This document shows, in pieces, positions 1 to 10,800 of a DNA stretch of 64,000 bases. This DNA is from Halisarca cf. caerulea. Taxonomy: Eukaryota > Porifera > Demospongiae > Chondrillida > Halisarcidae. The translations under genes were made by a program, and so were the position numbers. The stretch spans positions 3,638,201-3,702,200 of the forward strand of contig CAUJGJ010000258.1 in assembly GCA_963170055.1 (NCBI GenBank), given 5' to 3'. The notes under the pieces were generated by a model. The model had not been told where the DNA came from and searched no databases. It was given only the letters and a program-made list of their open reading frames with translations. Each line of letters starts with the position of its first letter. The stretch's first letter is position 1.

Positions 1-1
1 T

Positions 2-76
2 ACCCTGAAATCCTGCCTGCTCGAGTAGCCTTTCCAATAAGCCACTGAACTGATTGATGTTGTCCATCTCCTCCAT
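2..76 (-). pseudogene. Partial coding-like fragment running off the left edge
   Basis: On the minus strand an ATG at 76-74 opens a frame that stays open for 25 codons to the window edge. It starts MEEMDNINQFSGLLERLLEQ and continues AGFQG. It is the second member of the LLE-x-x-QG family in this element, related to 155-262. It could be the start of a real protein that continues to the left, or a transposon remnant. Sequence beyond position 1 is needed to decide. Function is unknown. Confidence 0.3.
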
Positions 77-154
77 GTTGCTGGACCTGTCCTACCAAGA
101 CGACCTGAATCTGGTGCATTGTGGTGCTTGGACTAGTCTGAGTAGTGTCAGTGT

Positions 155-262
155 TCAGGTGTCCAGCAGCTGACTGGCGCCCGTGGTACTCGTTGTGTAG
201 GATGTAATGGTTCCACAGCCCTGAAGTCTTGCCCGCTCGAGTAGCCAGTCCACCCTGTCCAT
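155..262 (-). pseudogene. Short coding-like fragment (35 codons), unidentified
   Basis: Read on the minus strand, an ATG at 262-260 opens a 35-codon frame that begins MDRVDWLLERARLQG and stops at TGA (157-155). The segment WLLERARLQG resembles LLERLLEQAGFQG encoded on the same strand at 2-76 and LLEQAGFQG at about 2,082-2,110. The shared pattern is LLE-R/Q-A-x-x-QG, followed in two of the three copies by an ETITSYTSST-like stretch. Several related peptides at separate positions on one strand suggest a once-coding repeated module, such as a transposon ORF or duplicated exons, not chance. No domain can be named. It is too short and isolated to call a working gene. Confidence 0.3.
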
Positions 263-475
263 CAATTGATCTGTTCAAAGTGGCACCTCCCAGTGATGTC
301 TAGTCTGGATCCCCTTCTGATGATTCCACAGATGCAACTGATCTGACGGTAGACTTGTCACAGCCTGGCTTAATTTTTGGGGCATGATGTACCTCCCCGT
401 CCTCGTCGGATGCCCTGGGCACACAAGTTAGTCGTGTGGCAAAGAGAGGTACAAGAATGACTGCTATTTATAGCT

Positions 476-640
476 ATCCTGCATGTGACAATTACATAGC
501 TACCATTTAATTTTACATATTATGACACTATTTGGTTGGTTCTCTAATATTTTTTGGTGTTATATATATTCACAAACTCAACTCATTAGGTTTGTCTATA
601 TATGCTAGGATATTATGCATTTGATTGATCTACTCAGTTG
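476..640. other. AT-rich spacer, nothing recognised
   Basis: AT-rich sequence between the dispersed repeat and the TTAA-flanked MITE. I see no frame, RNA gene or repeat unit here. Confidence 0.4.
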
Positions 641-1313
641 TTAACACTTTCACTGGTGGGCATTAAATCAATTACGCAACCCCTTCCCGGTGACCGATTT
701 TCGGGTTGTGTTTCCAATTCTACATGCACTCCGATGTTTGTTTGTAACAGCGCCATTTTTCAAAAATCCCCTTAGCAACCTATATCATGTGATAGCCCAA
801 GAAATTCTGCATTATATGACATAAGATTTAAGCTTGTGCTAATCTATACGTGTGCGTGAGCTTCCTCAAAAATGGACGGTAGCGAAAAACGTTTTTTTTC
901 GTCGTTTTGAATTGATTTGTAATGGCAAATACCAAGAAAGGGAAAGGAGACCAGCTTGCTACCCGTAGCTGAACTACAAACGTTGCCATAAGGTCCAGAT
1001 CTGTCAGAAAGAACGGTATTATTGTATATACACGTACACCGACTTATCTTTCAAACTCAGATTTACATACAAATATGAGGTACGCAGTAAAAGTATTATC
1101 TTTTTGCGCTCTTTCCCTCTATGTTCTGTGAATGTTTCATCGAACGTTAAGACTAGGTTGTTTTCTAGAAAGTAAGCAACTTTAGAAGGAATTTGAGTTT
1201 ATGGTACAGCATTGATACTCGTACAGAAAGTCGGGCCACTATAGTGGCCTTCACCGAAATCATTTGACCTGTTTTTGGGCCACTACAGTGGCCTTCACTG
1301 GTGAAAGTGTTAA
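641..1313. mobile_element. Non-autonomous DNA transposon (MITE), TTAA-flanked
   Basis: The left end is TTAACACTTTCAC (641-653) and the right end is its exact reverse complement GTGAAAGTGTTAA (1,301-1,313). This gives a 9-bp terminal inverted repeat bounded by TTAA on both sides. The element is 673 bp including both TTAAs and has no open frame large enough for a transposase, so it would depend on one supplied elsewhere. Near the right end are two palindromes: GGCCACTATAGTGGCC (1,234-1,249, perfect over 16 bp) and GGCCACTACAGTGGCC (1,278-1,293, one base changed). Both are followed by TTCAC. TTAA target duplication is typical of piggyBac-type elements, and assignment to that superfamily is inference. 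The inverted repeat is short, so an origin by chance is not excluded. Confidence 0.55.
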
Positions 1314-1974
1314 ATTGAACTAAGTTTCACTAGTATGCAGACTGAGATTGATTGCATGGTATTTATACAATGGGTAGTTGCCATGTACAGTAGTTGGTTC
1401 ACTTGTTCAGTAGCTGGTTGGTGCACCACACCCAAAACAATGCTATAGGACCCCACATGGGTCCAATGCAGCAATACAAACTCACAAGATAACTTGTATT
1501 TTTGTTAAGTACAGCCAATACAGGCTTACTGCATATTCTCTAAAGATTTGTCACACCTATGGATAGTTTCACAAAAATTTCCTTTGACAAGAAGTAGAAT
1601 TTACGTAGAATTGTTTTCCAGAACCTATACCTAGGGTAACCCTAGAATGGCTGATGAAACTTTGGAGTCAAAGAACGAATACTTAGGCTATTACAAACAT
1701 ATACGAACGTACATGGTTATAATAATCTCAATTGTAGTGAAAAGAACATTAAAGTGCAACTCTTTGGTATACAGTTTGCAAGTTTTGAGGGGTATGTATA
1801 TCTATAGCTCATCACATTGTTATCCCTAGCTGCTATTTTGTCGGTAACACTCAGCAGTATACCTACCCCAACAGAACAAAAACAGCAAATAATCCAAAGC
1901 ACAGAAAGAATCATTGTAAAAATTGCAAAACTTGAACCTGGTTCTAAAGTATATTTTCTGTTGAAAGGTTTGAA
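1314..1974. other. Unassigned spacer
   Basis: AT-rich intergenic-type sequence. It includes a short imperfect palindrome, GGACCCCACATGGGTCC, near 1,449, and a 60-codon frame at 1,647-1,829 with no recognisable domain and low-complexity character. I see no supported gene, RNA or mobile-element boundary. Confidence 0.4.
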
Positions 1975-2245
1975 AGCATGGTGGTGGTCGCTTTGTGGGG
2001 TAGCTGTACAGTTACAGGATGCTCAACATCAGTGGATGGGCATCCGTACGCATGGTACTCGATGTGTAGGACGTAATAGTTTCACTGCCCTGAAATCCTG
2101 CCTGCTCGAGTAGTCAGCACCTTGTCACAGCCTGGCTTTTGGGGCATGATGTACCTCCCCGTCCTCGTCGGATGCCCTGGGCACACAAGTTAGTTGTGTG
2201 GCAAAGAGAGGTACAAGAATGATTGTTATTTGTAGCTATATATAA
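1975..2245 (-). repeat. Dispersed repeat, copy B (internally deleted)
   Basis: Second copy of the element at 1-475, in the same orientation. It shares the GGTACTCG-TGTGTAGGA segment, the CTGAAATCCTGCCTGCTCGAG segment (2,090-2,110) and the CTTGTCACAGCCTGGCT to AAAGAGAGGTACAAGAATGA segment (about 2,122-2,222). About 100 bases present in copy A at roughly 250-346 are missing. On the minus strand the LLEQAGFQG-like peptide is followed by SETITSYTSST, but a TGA lies just upstream of LLEQ in the same frame. This copy is therefore degenerate, or it would have to be a spliced exon. A plus-strand frame at 1,817-2,113 crosses the copy and is most likely a shadow. Confidence 0.55.
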
Positions 2246-2872
2246 TACTAGAGAACAAAGTTTTTTATATTAGACAACACAACAAAGTTTTTGACAATGG
2301 TGCATGGTTTCATCAAATTTTAGCAATATTTTGACACAATCCAAGGATGGCAGAATTACTGAGTGCCAAACTTTTAGTGGATATAATGGTACCAGTCTGA
2401 CCGACTCCAAAATAATTGCGCAATATCCAAGTTTGTCATGATTATTTTTAGTATTTTCACAAGAGCATTATAAGTGACCTTAAGACCATTCATCATGTTC
2501 TGTTAATATAATCCAGTAAAGCACGGCAGCACATTTTGGCTTTATTTCCACTCTAGTATAACAATCGTTTGAGGTAAACCAATGTAACTACTACCAGGGG
2601 AACATAATACTGTGAAACATCTATAGACCACATTAACTGCCATCCCTGCTAATTCACCATAAATTGACAGTAAGGCTATATGTGAAGTGTATGTTTTGGC
2701 AATGACTCGGTGCTAGAAGATTGGATTGTAAACTGTATGAAGTGAAAAAAAGTTTCAAATGTTATGACGAAGTTATAGTCACAATTAATTTTTAGCACTT
2801 ATCTCGAATTATATGCACCTACACACAAACATACCCAAGTACACTCATAAACAAGTGCTACAGATTTAAGAG
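2246..2872. other. AT-rich spacer, nothing recognised
   Basis: AT-rich sequence without long frames, inverted repeats or similarity to other parts of the window that I could find. It ends where the TG-rich tandem repeat begins. Confidence 0.4.
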
Positions 2873-3566
2873 TTTATATAGTACATTTGTGGATCTTTGA
2901 AAATAAAACGGGGAACCCTTATGGTATAGGGAATGCATGTGAATTTTGTATATCATACACTTCTCTGTAGGGAAATATGTGTGTGCGTGTGTACATATAT
3001 ATGTGGTGTGCTTGTGTGTGTGTGTGTACATGTGTCTGTGCATGTGCATGTGAGTGTGTATGTAATACGTAGGTGACTACAATTTGACTAGTGGATAGTG
3101 TGTCATACATTATTCCCTAGAGAATTGCGTATCATTCCCGCAATGATTTCTGCTATCTGCGATTCATCATGGCTTATTCAATGAGTGTTTATATAGTACA
3201 TTTGTGGACCTTTGAAAGAGAAACAGGGGGAACCCTTATGATATAGGGAATGTGTATACACACGTGTGTGTGTCTATGTGCATGTGAGTGTCTATTTAAT
3301 ACGTAAATGACTACAATTTGAGCTGTGGATAGTGTGTCATACATTATTTCCTAGAGAATTGTGTATCACCCGCAATGATTTCGGCTATCTTCGATTCATC
3401 ATGGCTTATTCAACGAGTGTTTAATGTAGTACATTTGTGAACCTTTGATAATGAAACAGAGGAAACAATTATGGTATAGGGAATGCATGTGAATTTTGTA
3501 TATCGTACACTTCTCTGTAAGTAATTATGTGTATGCGTATGTACGTATATGTGGTGTGCGCGCGCA

Positions 3567-3600
<34 letters not shown>

Positions 3601-3930
3601 CATGTGTATGTGTGTGTGTATGTGCATGTGAGTGTCTATTTAATACATAAGTGACTACAATTTGACTAGTGGATACTGTGTCATACAGTATTCCCTAGAG
3701 AATTGTGTATCATTCCCGTAATGCTTTCTGCTATCTGCGATTCATCATGGCTTATTCAGCGAGTGTTTATGTAGTACATTTGTGGACCTTTGAAAATGAA
3801 AAAGGGGGAACCCTTATGGTATAAGAAATGCATGTGAATTTTGTATATCGTACACTTCTTTGTAGGGAATTATGTGTGTGCGTGTGTGCGTATATGAGGT
3901 GTGTGTGTGTACATGTGTCTGTGCATGTGC
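2873..3930. repeat. Degenerate tandem repeat, about 3.5 units of 230-345 bp
   Basis: Four units start with TTTAT/ATGTAGTACATTTGTG at about 2,873, 3,188, 3,420 and 3,766. Each contains an AACCCTTATGGTATAGG-type segment, then GCATGTGAATTTTGTATATC in units 1, 3 and 4 (missing from unit 2), then a TG-rich tract. Units 1-3 continue with GACTACAATTTGA, a CCTAGAGAATTG segment, and GATTCATCATGGCTTATTCA at the end. Spacing differs (about 315, 232 and 346 bp) because unit 2 has lost much of its middle and the TG tracts vary in length. The fourth unit is cut within its TG tract, exactly where the 104-bp satellite starts. Minus-strand His/Thr-rich frames here are translations of the TG repeats. Confidence 0.85.
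3567..3593. repeat. (TG)n microsatellite
   Basis: A pure alternating TG run of 27 bases within unit 3 of the surrounding tandem repeat, preceded by a CG-alternating stretch (GTGCGCGCGCATG). Alternating purine-pyrimidine tracts of this kind can adopt Z-DNA and vary in length by slippage. Confidence 0.9.
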
Positions 3931-4899
3931 ACTGAAGTGCTGTGGGCGTACTTGTGTAGTTTTGGATACACTGGTGCTAATACCAATATTTGATACTAGC
4001 ACCACGCATATTCCCAGTATACACGCATGAAGTTACTGAAATACTGTGGGCTTATTTTTGTACTGTTGGATATGGTGGTTCTAAGACCAATATTTGGTAC
4101 TAGCACCACGCACATTCCCACACATGAAGTTTCTGAAGTGTTGCGGGCATATCTTTATAGTGTTAAATACGCTGGTGTTAAGACCAATATTTGGCATTAG
4201 CACCACGCACTTTCCCAGTGGAAGCACATTAAGTTTCTGTAGTGCTGTGGGAATATTTGTGTAGTGTTGGATATGGTGGTTCTAAGAACAATATTTGGCA
4301 CTAAAACCACGCACATTCCCAGTGGACACAATTGAAGTTTATGAAGTGCTGTGGGCATATTTGTGTAGTGTTGAATATGGTGGTTCTAAGACCAAAATTT
4401 GGCACTAGCACCATGCACATTCCCAGTCCGCACGCATGAAGTTTCTGAAGCGCTGTGGGCGTATTTGTGTAGTGTTGGATATGCTGGTGCTAATACAAAT
4501 ATTTGGCATTAGCACCACGCACATTCCCAGTGGAAGCACATTAAGTTTCTATAGTGCTGTAGGATATTTGTGTAGTGTTGGATATAGTGGTTCTAAGACC
4601 AATATTTGGCACTAGCACCACGCACATTCCCAGTGGACACACATGAAGTTTCTGAAGTGCTGTGGGTGTATTTGTGTAGTGTTGGATACACTGGTGCTAA
4701 CACCAATATCTGGCACTAGCACCACACACATTCGTAGTAGACACGCATGAAGTTTCTGAAGTACTGTGGGCGTATTTTTGTACTATTGGATATGGTGGTT
4801 CTAAGACCAATATTTGGTACTAGCACCATGCACATTGTCAGTAAATACGCATAAAGTTTCTGAAGTGCTGTGAGCGTATTTGTATGGGGTTTAATATGC

Positions 4900-7800
4900 T
4901 GGTGATTAGACCAATGTTTGGCACTAGCATCACACACATTCCCAGTGGACACACATGAAGTTTCTGAAGTGCTGTGGGTGTATTTGTGTAGTGTTGCATA
5001 CGCTGGTGTTAATACAAATATTTGGTACTAGCACCACGCACATGCAACGTGGACACACATTAAGATTCTGAAGTGCTGTGGGCGTATTTTTGTAGTGTTG
5101 GATACGTTGGTGCTAATACCAAAATTTGGCACAAGGACCACGCACATTCGCAGTACACATACATGAAGATGCTGAAGTTAAGTGGGCGTATTTGTGTAGT
5201 GTTGGATATGGTGGTTCTAAGACCAATATTTGGTACTAGCACCACACACATTGTCAGTGGATATACATGTAGTTTCTGAAGTGCTGTGGGAGTATTTGTG
5301 TAGTGTTGGATATGCTGTTGCTAATACCAATATTTGGCACTAGCACCACTCACACTCACAGTGGACACGCATGAAGTTTCTGAAGGGCTGTGGGCGTATT
5401 TGTGTAGTGTTCGATATAATGGTTCTAATACCAAAATTTGCCACTACCACCATGCACATTCCCAGTAGACACACAAAGTTTCTGAACTGCTGTGGGCGTA
5501 TTTGTGTACTATTAGATATGCTGGTGCTCATACAAATATTTGGCACTAGCACCACGCACATTCAACATGGACACACATTAAGATTCTGAAGTGCTGTGGG
5601 CGTATTTTTGTAGTGTTGGATACGCTGGTGCTAATACCAATATTTGGCACAAGCAACACGCACATTCCCAGTACACATGCATGAAGATTCTGAAGTGTAG
5701 AGGGCGTATTTGTGTACTGTTGGATATGGTGGTTCTAAGACCAATATTTGGTACTAGCACCACGCACATTGTCAGTGGATATACATGTATTTTCTGAAGT
5801 GCTGTGGACGTATTTGTGTAGGGTTTCATACGCTGGTGCTAATACAAATATTTGGTACTAGCACCACGCACATTCAACGTGGACACACATTAAGATTCTG
5901 AAGTGCTGTGGGCGTATTTGTGTAGTGTTGGATACGCTGGTGCTAATACCAATATTTGGCACAAGGACCACACACATTCACAGTACACATACATGAAGAT
6001 TCTGAACTTTGGTGGGCGTATTTGTGTAGTGTTGGATATGGTGGTTCTAAGACCAAAATTTGGCACTAGCACCATGCACATTCCCAGTGCACACCCATGA
6101 AGTTTCTGAAGTGCTGTGGGCGTATTTGTGTAGTGCTGGATATGGTGGTTCTAAGAGCAATATTTGGCACTAGCACCATGCACATTCCCAGTGCAAATGC
6201 ATGAAGTTTCAGAAGTGCTGTGGGCGTATTTGTGTAGTGTAAGATATGGTGGTTCTAAGAGCAATATTTCGCACTAGCACCATGCACATTCCATGTGCAC
6301 CCGCATGAAGTTTCTGAAGAGCTGTGGGAGTTTTTGTGTGCTATTGGAAATGCTGATGCTATTACAAATATTTGGTATTAGCACCACGCACTTTCCCAGT
6401 GGAAGCACATTAAGTTTCTGTAGTGCTGTGTGCATATTTGTGTACTGTTGGATATGGTGGTTCTAAGACCAATATTTGGCATTAGCACCACGCACATTCC
6501 CAGTGGACACACATGAAGTTTCTGAATTGCTGTGGGCGTATTTGTGTAGTGTTGGATATTCTGGTGCTAATACCAATATTTGGCATTAGCACCACGCACA
6601 TTCTTAGTGGACACACATGAGGTATCTGATGAGCTGTGGGTGTATCTGTGTAGTGTTGGCTATGGTGTTTCTGAGACCAATATTTGGCACTAGCACCTCG
6701 CACATTGTCAGTGGATACACATGAAGTTTCTGAAGTGCTATGGGCATATTTGTATAGTGTTGAATGTGCTGGTGATTAGACCAATATTTGGCAATAGCAC
6801 CACGCACATTCTCAGTGGACACACATGAAGTTTCTGAAGTGCTGATGTTGTATTTGTGTAGTGTTGGATATGGTGGTTCTAAGACCAATATTTGGCACTA
6901 GCACCTCGCACATTGTCAGTGGATACACATGAAGTTTCTGAAGTTCTCAGGGTTTATTTGTGTATTGTTGGATATGGTGGTTCTAAGACCAAAGTTTGGC
7001 ACTAGCACCATGCACATTCCCAGTGCACACGCATGACGTTTCTGAAGAGCTGTGGGCGTATTTGTGTATTGTTGGATATGGTGGTTCTAAGACCAATATT
7101 TGGCAATGGCACCACGCTCATTCTCAGTGGACACACATGAAGTTTCTGAAGAGCTGTGGGTGTATTTGTGTAGTGTTGGATATAGTGGTTCTACGACCAA
7201 AATTTGGCACTAGCGCCATGCACATTCCCAGTGCACACGAATGAAGTTTCCGAAGTGCTGTGGGCGTTTTTGTGTACTATTGGATATGCTGGTGCTTGTA
7301 CAAATATTTGGCACTAGCACCACGCACATTCCTAGTGGACACACATGAGGTATCTTAATAGCTATGGGTGTATATGTGTAGTGTTGGATATGGTGGTTCT
7401 CAGACCAATATTTGGTACTAGCACCACGCATATTGTCAGTGGATACACATGAACTTTCGGAACTGCTATGTGCGTATTTGTGTAGTGTTGCATATGCTGG
7501 TGATTAGACCAATATTCGGCACTAGCACCACGCATATTCCCAGTGGACACACATGAAGTTTATGAAGTGCTGTGGGCGTATTTGTGTAGTGTTGCATATG
7601 CTGTTGCTAATACCAATATTTGTTACTAGCACCGCGCATATTGTCAGTGGATACACATGAAGTTTCTAAAGTGCTGCTTACATATTTGTGTAGTGTTGAA
7701 TATGCTGATGCTAAATTCAATATTTGGTACTAGCACCACGCACATTCCCAGTGGACACACATGAAGTTTCTGAATTGCTGTGGGTGTATTTGTGTAGTGT

Positions 7801-10800
7801 TGGATGTGGTTTTTGTAAGACAAATATTTGCCACTAGCACCATGCACATTCCCAGTGCACACGCATGACGTTTCCGAAGTGCTGTGGGCGTTTTTGTGTA
7901 CTCTTGGATATGCTGGTGCTTATACAAATATTTGGCACTAGCACCACGCACATTCCTAGTGGACACACATGAGGTATCTGAAGAGCTGTGGGTGTATCTG
8001 TGTAGTGTTGGATATGGTGGTTTTCTGACCAATATTTGGTACTAGCACCACGCATATTGTCAGTGGATATACATGTAGTTTCTGAAATGCTATGGGTGTA
8101 TTTGTGTAGTGTTGCATATGCTGGTGATTAGACCAATATTCGGCACTAGAACAATGCATATTGCCAGTGGACACACATGAAGTTTCTGAAGTGCTGTGGA
8201 CGTATTTGTGTAGTGTTGGATATGGTGGTTCTAAGACCAAAATTTTTTACTACCACCACGCACATTCTCAGTGGACACACATGAAGTTTCTGAACTGCTG
8301 CAGGCGTATTTGTGTAGTGTTAAATATGCTGGTGCTAATAGCAATATTTGGTACTAGCACCATGCACATTCCTCGTGGACACACAAGAGGTATCTGAAGA
8401 GCTGTGGGTGTATCTGTGTAGTGTTGGATATGATGGTTCTCAGACCAATATTTGGTACTAGCACCTCGCACATTCCCAGTGGACACACATGAAATTTATG
8501 AAGTGCTGTGGGCGTATTTGTGTAGTTTTGGATATGATGGTTCTAAGACCAAAATTTGGCACTAGCACCATGCACATTCCCAGTGCACACGCATGAAATT
8601 TCTAAAGTGCTGTGGGCGTTTTTCTGTATTATTACATATACTGGTGCTAATACAAATATTTGGCAATAGCACCGCGCACATTCCCATTGGACACACTTGA
8701 AGTTTCTTAATTGCTGTGGGTGTATTTGTGTAGTGTTGGATATGGTGGTTCTAAGACCAATATTTGGTACTAGCACCATGCACATTCCCAGTGGACACAC
8801 ATGAAGTTTCTGAATTGCTGTGGGCGTATTTGTGTAGTGTTGGATATGGTGGTTCCAAGACCAAAATTTGGCACTAGCACCATGCACATTCCCAGTGCAC
8901 ACGCATGAAGATTCTAAAGTGCTGTGGGCGTTTTTGTGTACTATTGGATGTGCTGGTGCTAATACAAATATTTGGCGTTAGCACCACGCACATTCGTAGT
9001 GGAAGCACATTCAGTTTCTGATTTGCTGTGGGTGTATTTGTGTAGTGTTGGATATAGTGATTCTCAGACCAATATTTGGCACTAGCACCACGCACATTCT
9101 CATTGGACACACATGAAGTTTCTGAACTGCTGTAGGTGTATTTGTGCAGTATTTGATATGGTGGTTCTAACACCAAAATTTGGCACTAGCACCATGCACA
9201 TTCCCAGTACACACGCATGAAGTTTCTGACGTGCTGTGGGCGTTTTTGTGTAGTGTTGGATATGGTGGTTCCAAGACCAAACTTTGGCACTAGCACCATG
9301 CACATTCCCAGTGCACACGCATGAAGATTCTAAAGTGCTGTGGGCGTTTTTCTGTATTATTGCATATACTGGTGCTCATACAAATATTTGGCACTAGCAC
9401 CACGCACATTCCCAGTGGACACACATGAGGTATCTGAAGAGCTGTGGGTGTATCTGTGTAGTGTTTGATATGGTGGTTCTCAGACCAATATTTGGTACTA
9501 GCACCACGCACATTCCCAGTGGACATACATGAAGTTTCTGAATTGCTGTGGGCGTATTTGTGTAGTGTTGAATATGCTGGTGCTAGTACCAATATTTGGC
9601 ACTAGCACCATGCATATTCCCAGTGCACACGCATGAAGTTTCTGAAGTACTGTGGGCGTTTTTGTGTACTATTGGATGTGCTGGTGCTAATACAAATATT
9701 TGGCGTTAGCACCACGCACATTCGTAGTGGAAGCACATTCAGTTTCTGATTTGCTGTGGGTGTATTTGTGTAGTGTTGGATATAGTGATTCTCAGACCAA
9801 TATTTGGCACTAGCACCACGCACATTCTCATTGGACACACATGAAGTTTCTGAACTGCTGTAGGTGTATTTGTGCAGTATTTGATATGGTGGTTCTAACA
9901 CCAAAATTTGGCACTAGCACCATGCACATTCCCAGTACACACGCATGAAGTTTCTGACGTGCTGTGGGCGTTTTTGTGTAGTGTTGGATATGGTGGTTCT
10001 AAGACCAAAATTTGGCACTAGCACCATGCACATTCCCAGTGCACACGCATGAAGTTTCTGAAGTGCTGTGGGCGTATTTGTGTAGTGTTGAATATGCTGG
10101 TGCTAGTACCAATATATGGCAATAGCACCACTCTCATTCCCAGTGGACACACATGAAGTTTCTGAAGTGCTGTGGGTGTATTTGTGTATTGTTTTGGTAT
10201 GGTGGTTCTAAGACCAAAATTTGGCACTAGCACCGGCACATTCTCAATGGACACATGAAGTTTCTGAACTGCTGCAGGCGTATTTGTGTAGTGTTGAATA
10301 TGTTGGTGCTAATACCGGAATTTGGCACCAGCACCATGCTCATTCCCAGTGCTGTGGGTTTATTTGTGTAGTGTTGGATATGGTGGATCTAAAACCAAAA
10401 TTTGGCACTAGCACCATGCACATTTCCAGTGCACACGGATAAAATTTCTGAAGTGCTGTGGGTGTTTTGTGTAGTGTTCGATATGGTGGTTCTGAGACCA
10501 ATATTTGGCACTAGCACCTCCCACATTCCCAGTGGACACACATGAACTTTATGAAGTGCTGTGGGCATATTTGTGTAGTGTTGAATATGGTGATTCTAAA
10601 ACCAATATTTGGCAATAGAACCACGCACATTCCCAGTGGGCATACATGAAGTTTCTGAATTGCTGTGGGTGTATTTGTGTAGTTTTGAACATGGTGGTTC
10701 TAAGACCAAAATTTGGCACTAGCACCATGCACATTCCCAGTACACACGCATGAAGTTTCTGAATTGCTGTGGGTGTAGTTGTGTAGTGTTGGATATGGTG

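Larger units (their letters stand above)
1..475 (-). repeat. Dispersed repeat, copy A (cut by the window edge)
   Basis: This stretch shares two recognisable segments with about 1,975-2,245. One surrounds the CTCGAGTAG motif (near 21-29, 236-244 and 2,105-2,113). The other runs from CTTGTCACAGCCTGGCT (near 346) through ACCTCCCCGTCC to AAAGAGAGGTACAAGAATGA (ending near 460). The CTCGAG segment also occurs twice inside copy A, so the element has internal duplication. Copy B lacks roughly 100 bases found here between CTCGAG and CTTGTCACAG. The minus strand has coding-like character, annotated separately. I do not recognise the family. It could be a transposable element or duplicated exons of a gene to the left. 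The repeat relationship is seen directly; the type of element is unknown. Confidence 0.6.

Noticed and set aside
1647..1829. 60-codon plus-strand frame
   Set aside because: Short, without a domain, in AT-rich spacer sequence, and overlapped by a similar-sized minus-strand frame. Nothing separates it from chance.
1817..2113. 98-codon plus-strand frame crossing repeat copy B
   Set aside because: Its end lies in the dispersed repeat, where the minus strand gives the related peptides between copies. The plus-strand reading looks like a shadow.
1..3930. tRNA, rRNA or other RNA genes in the flank
   Set aside because: Reading by eye I found no cloverleaf-like A and B box pair and no rRNA-like segment. 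A covariance-model scan was not possible here.
2858..4005. His/Thr-rich minus-strand frames
   Set aside because: They are translations of TG/CA microsatellite tracts in the degenerate tandem repeat.
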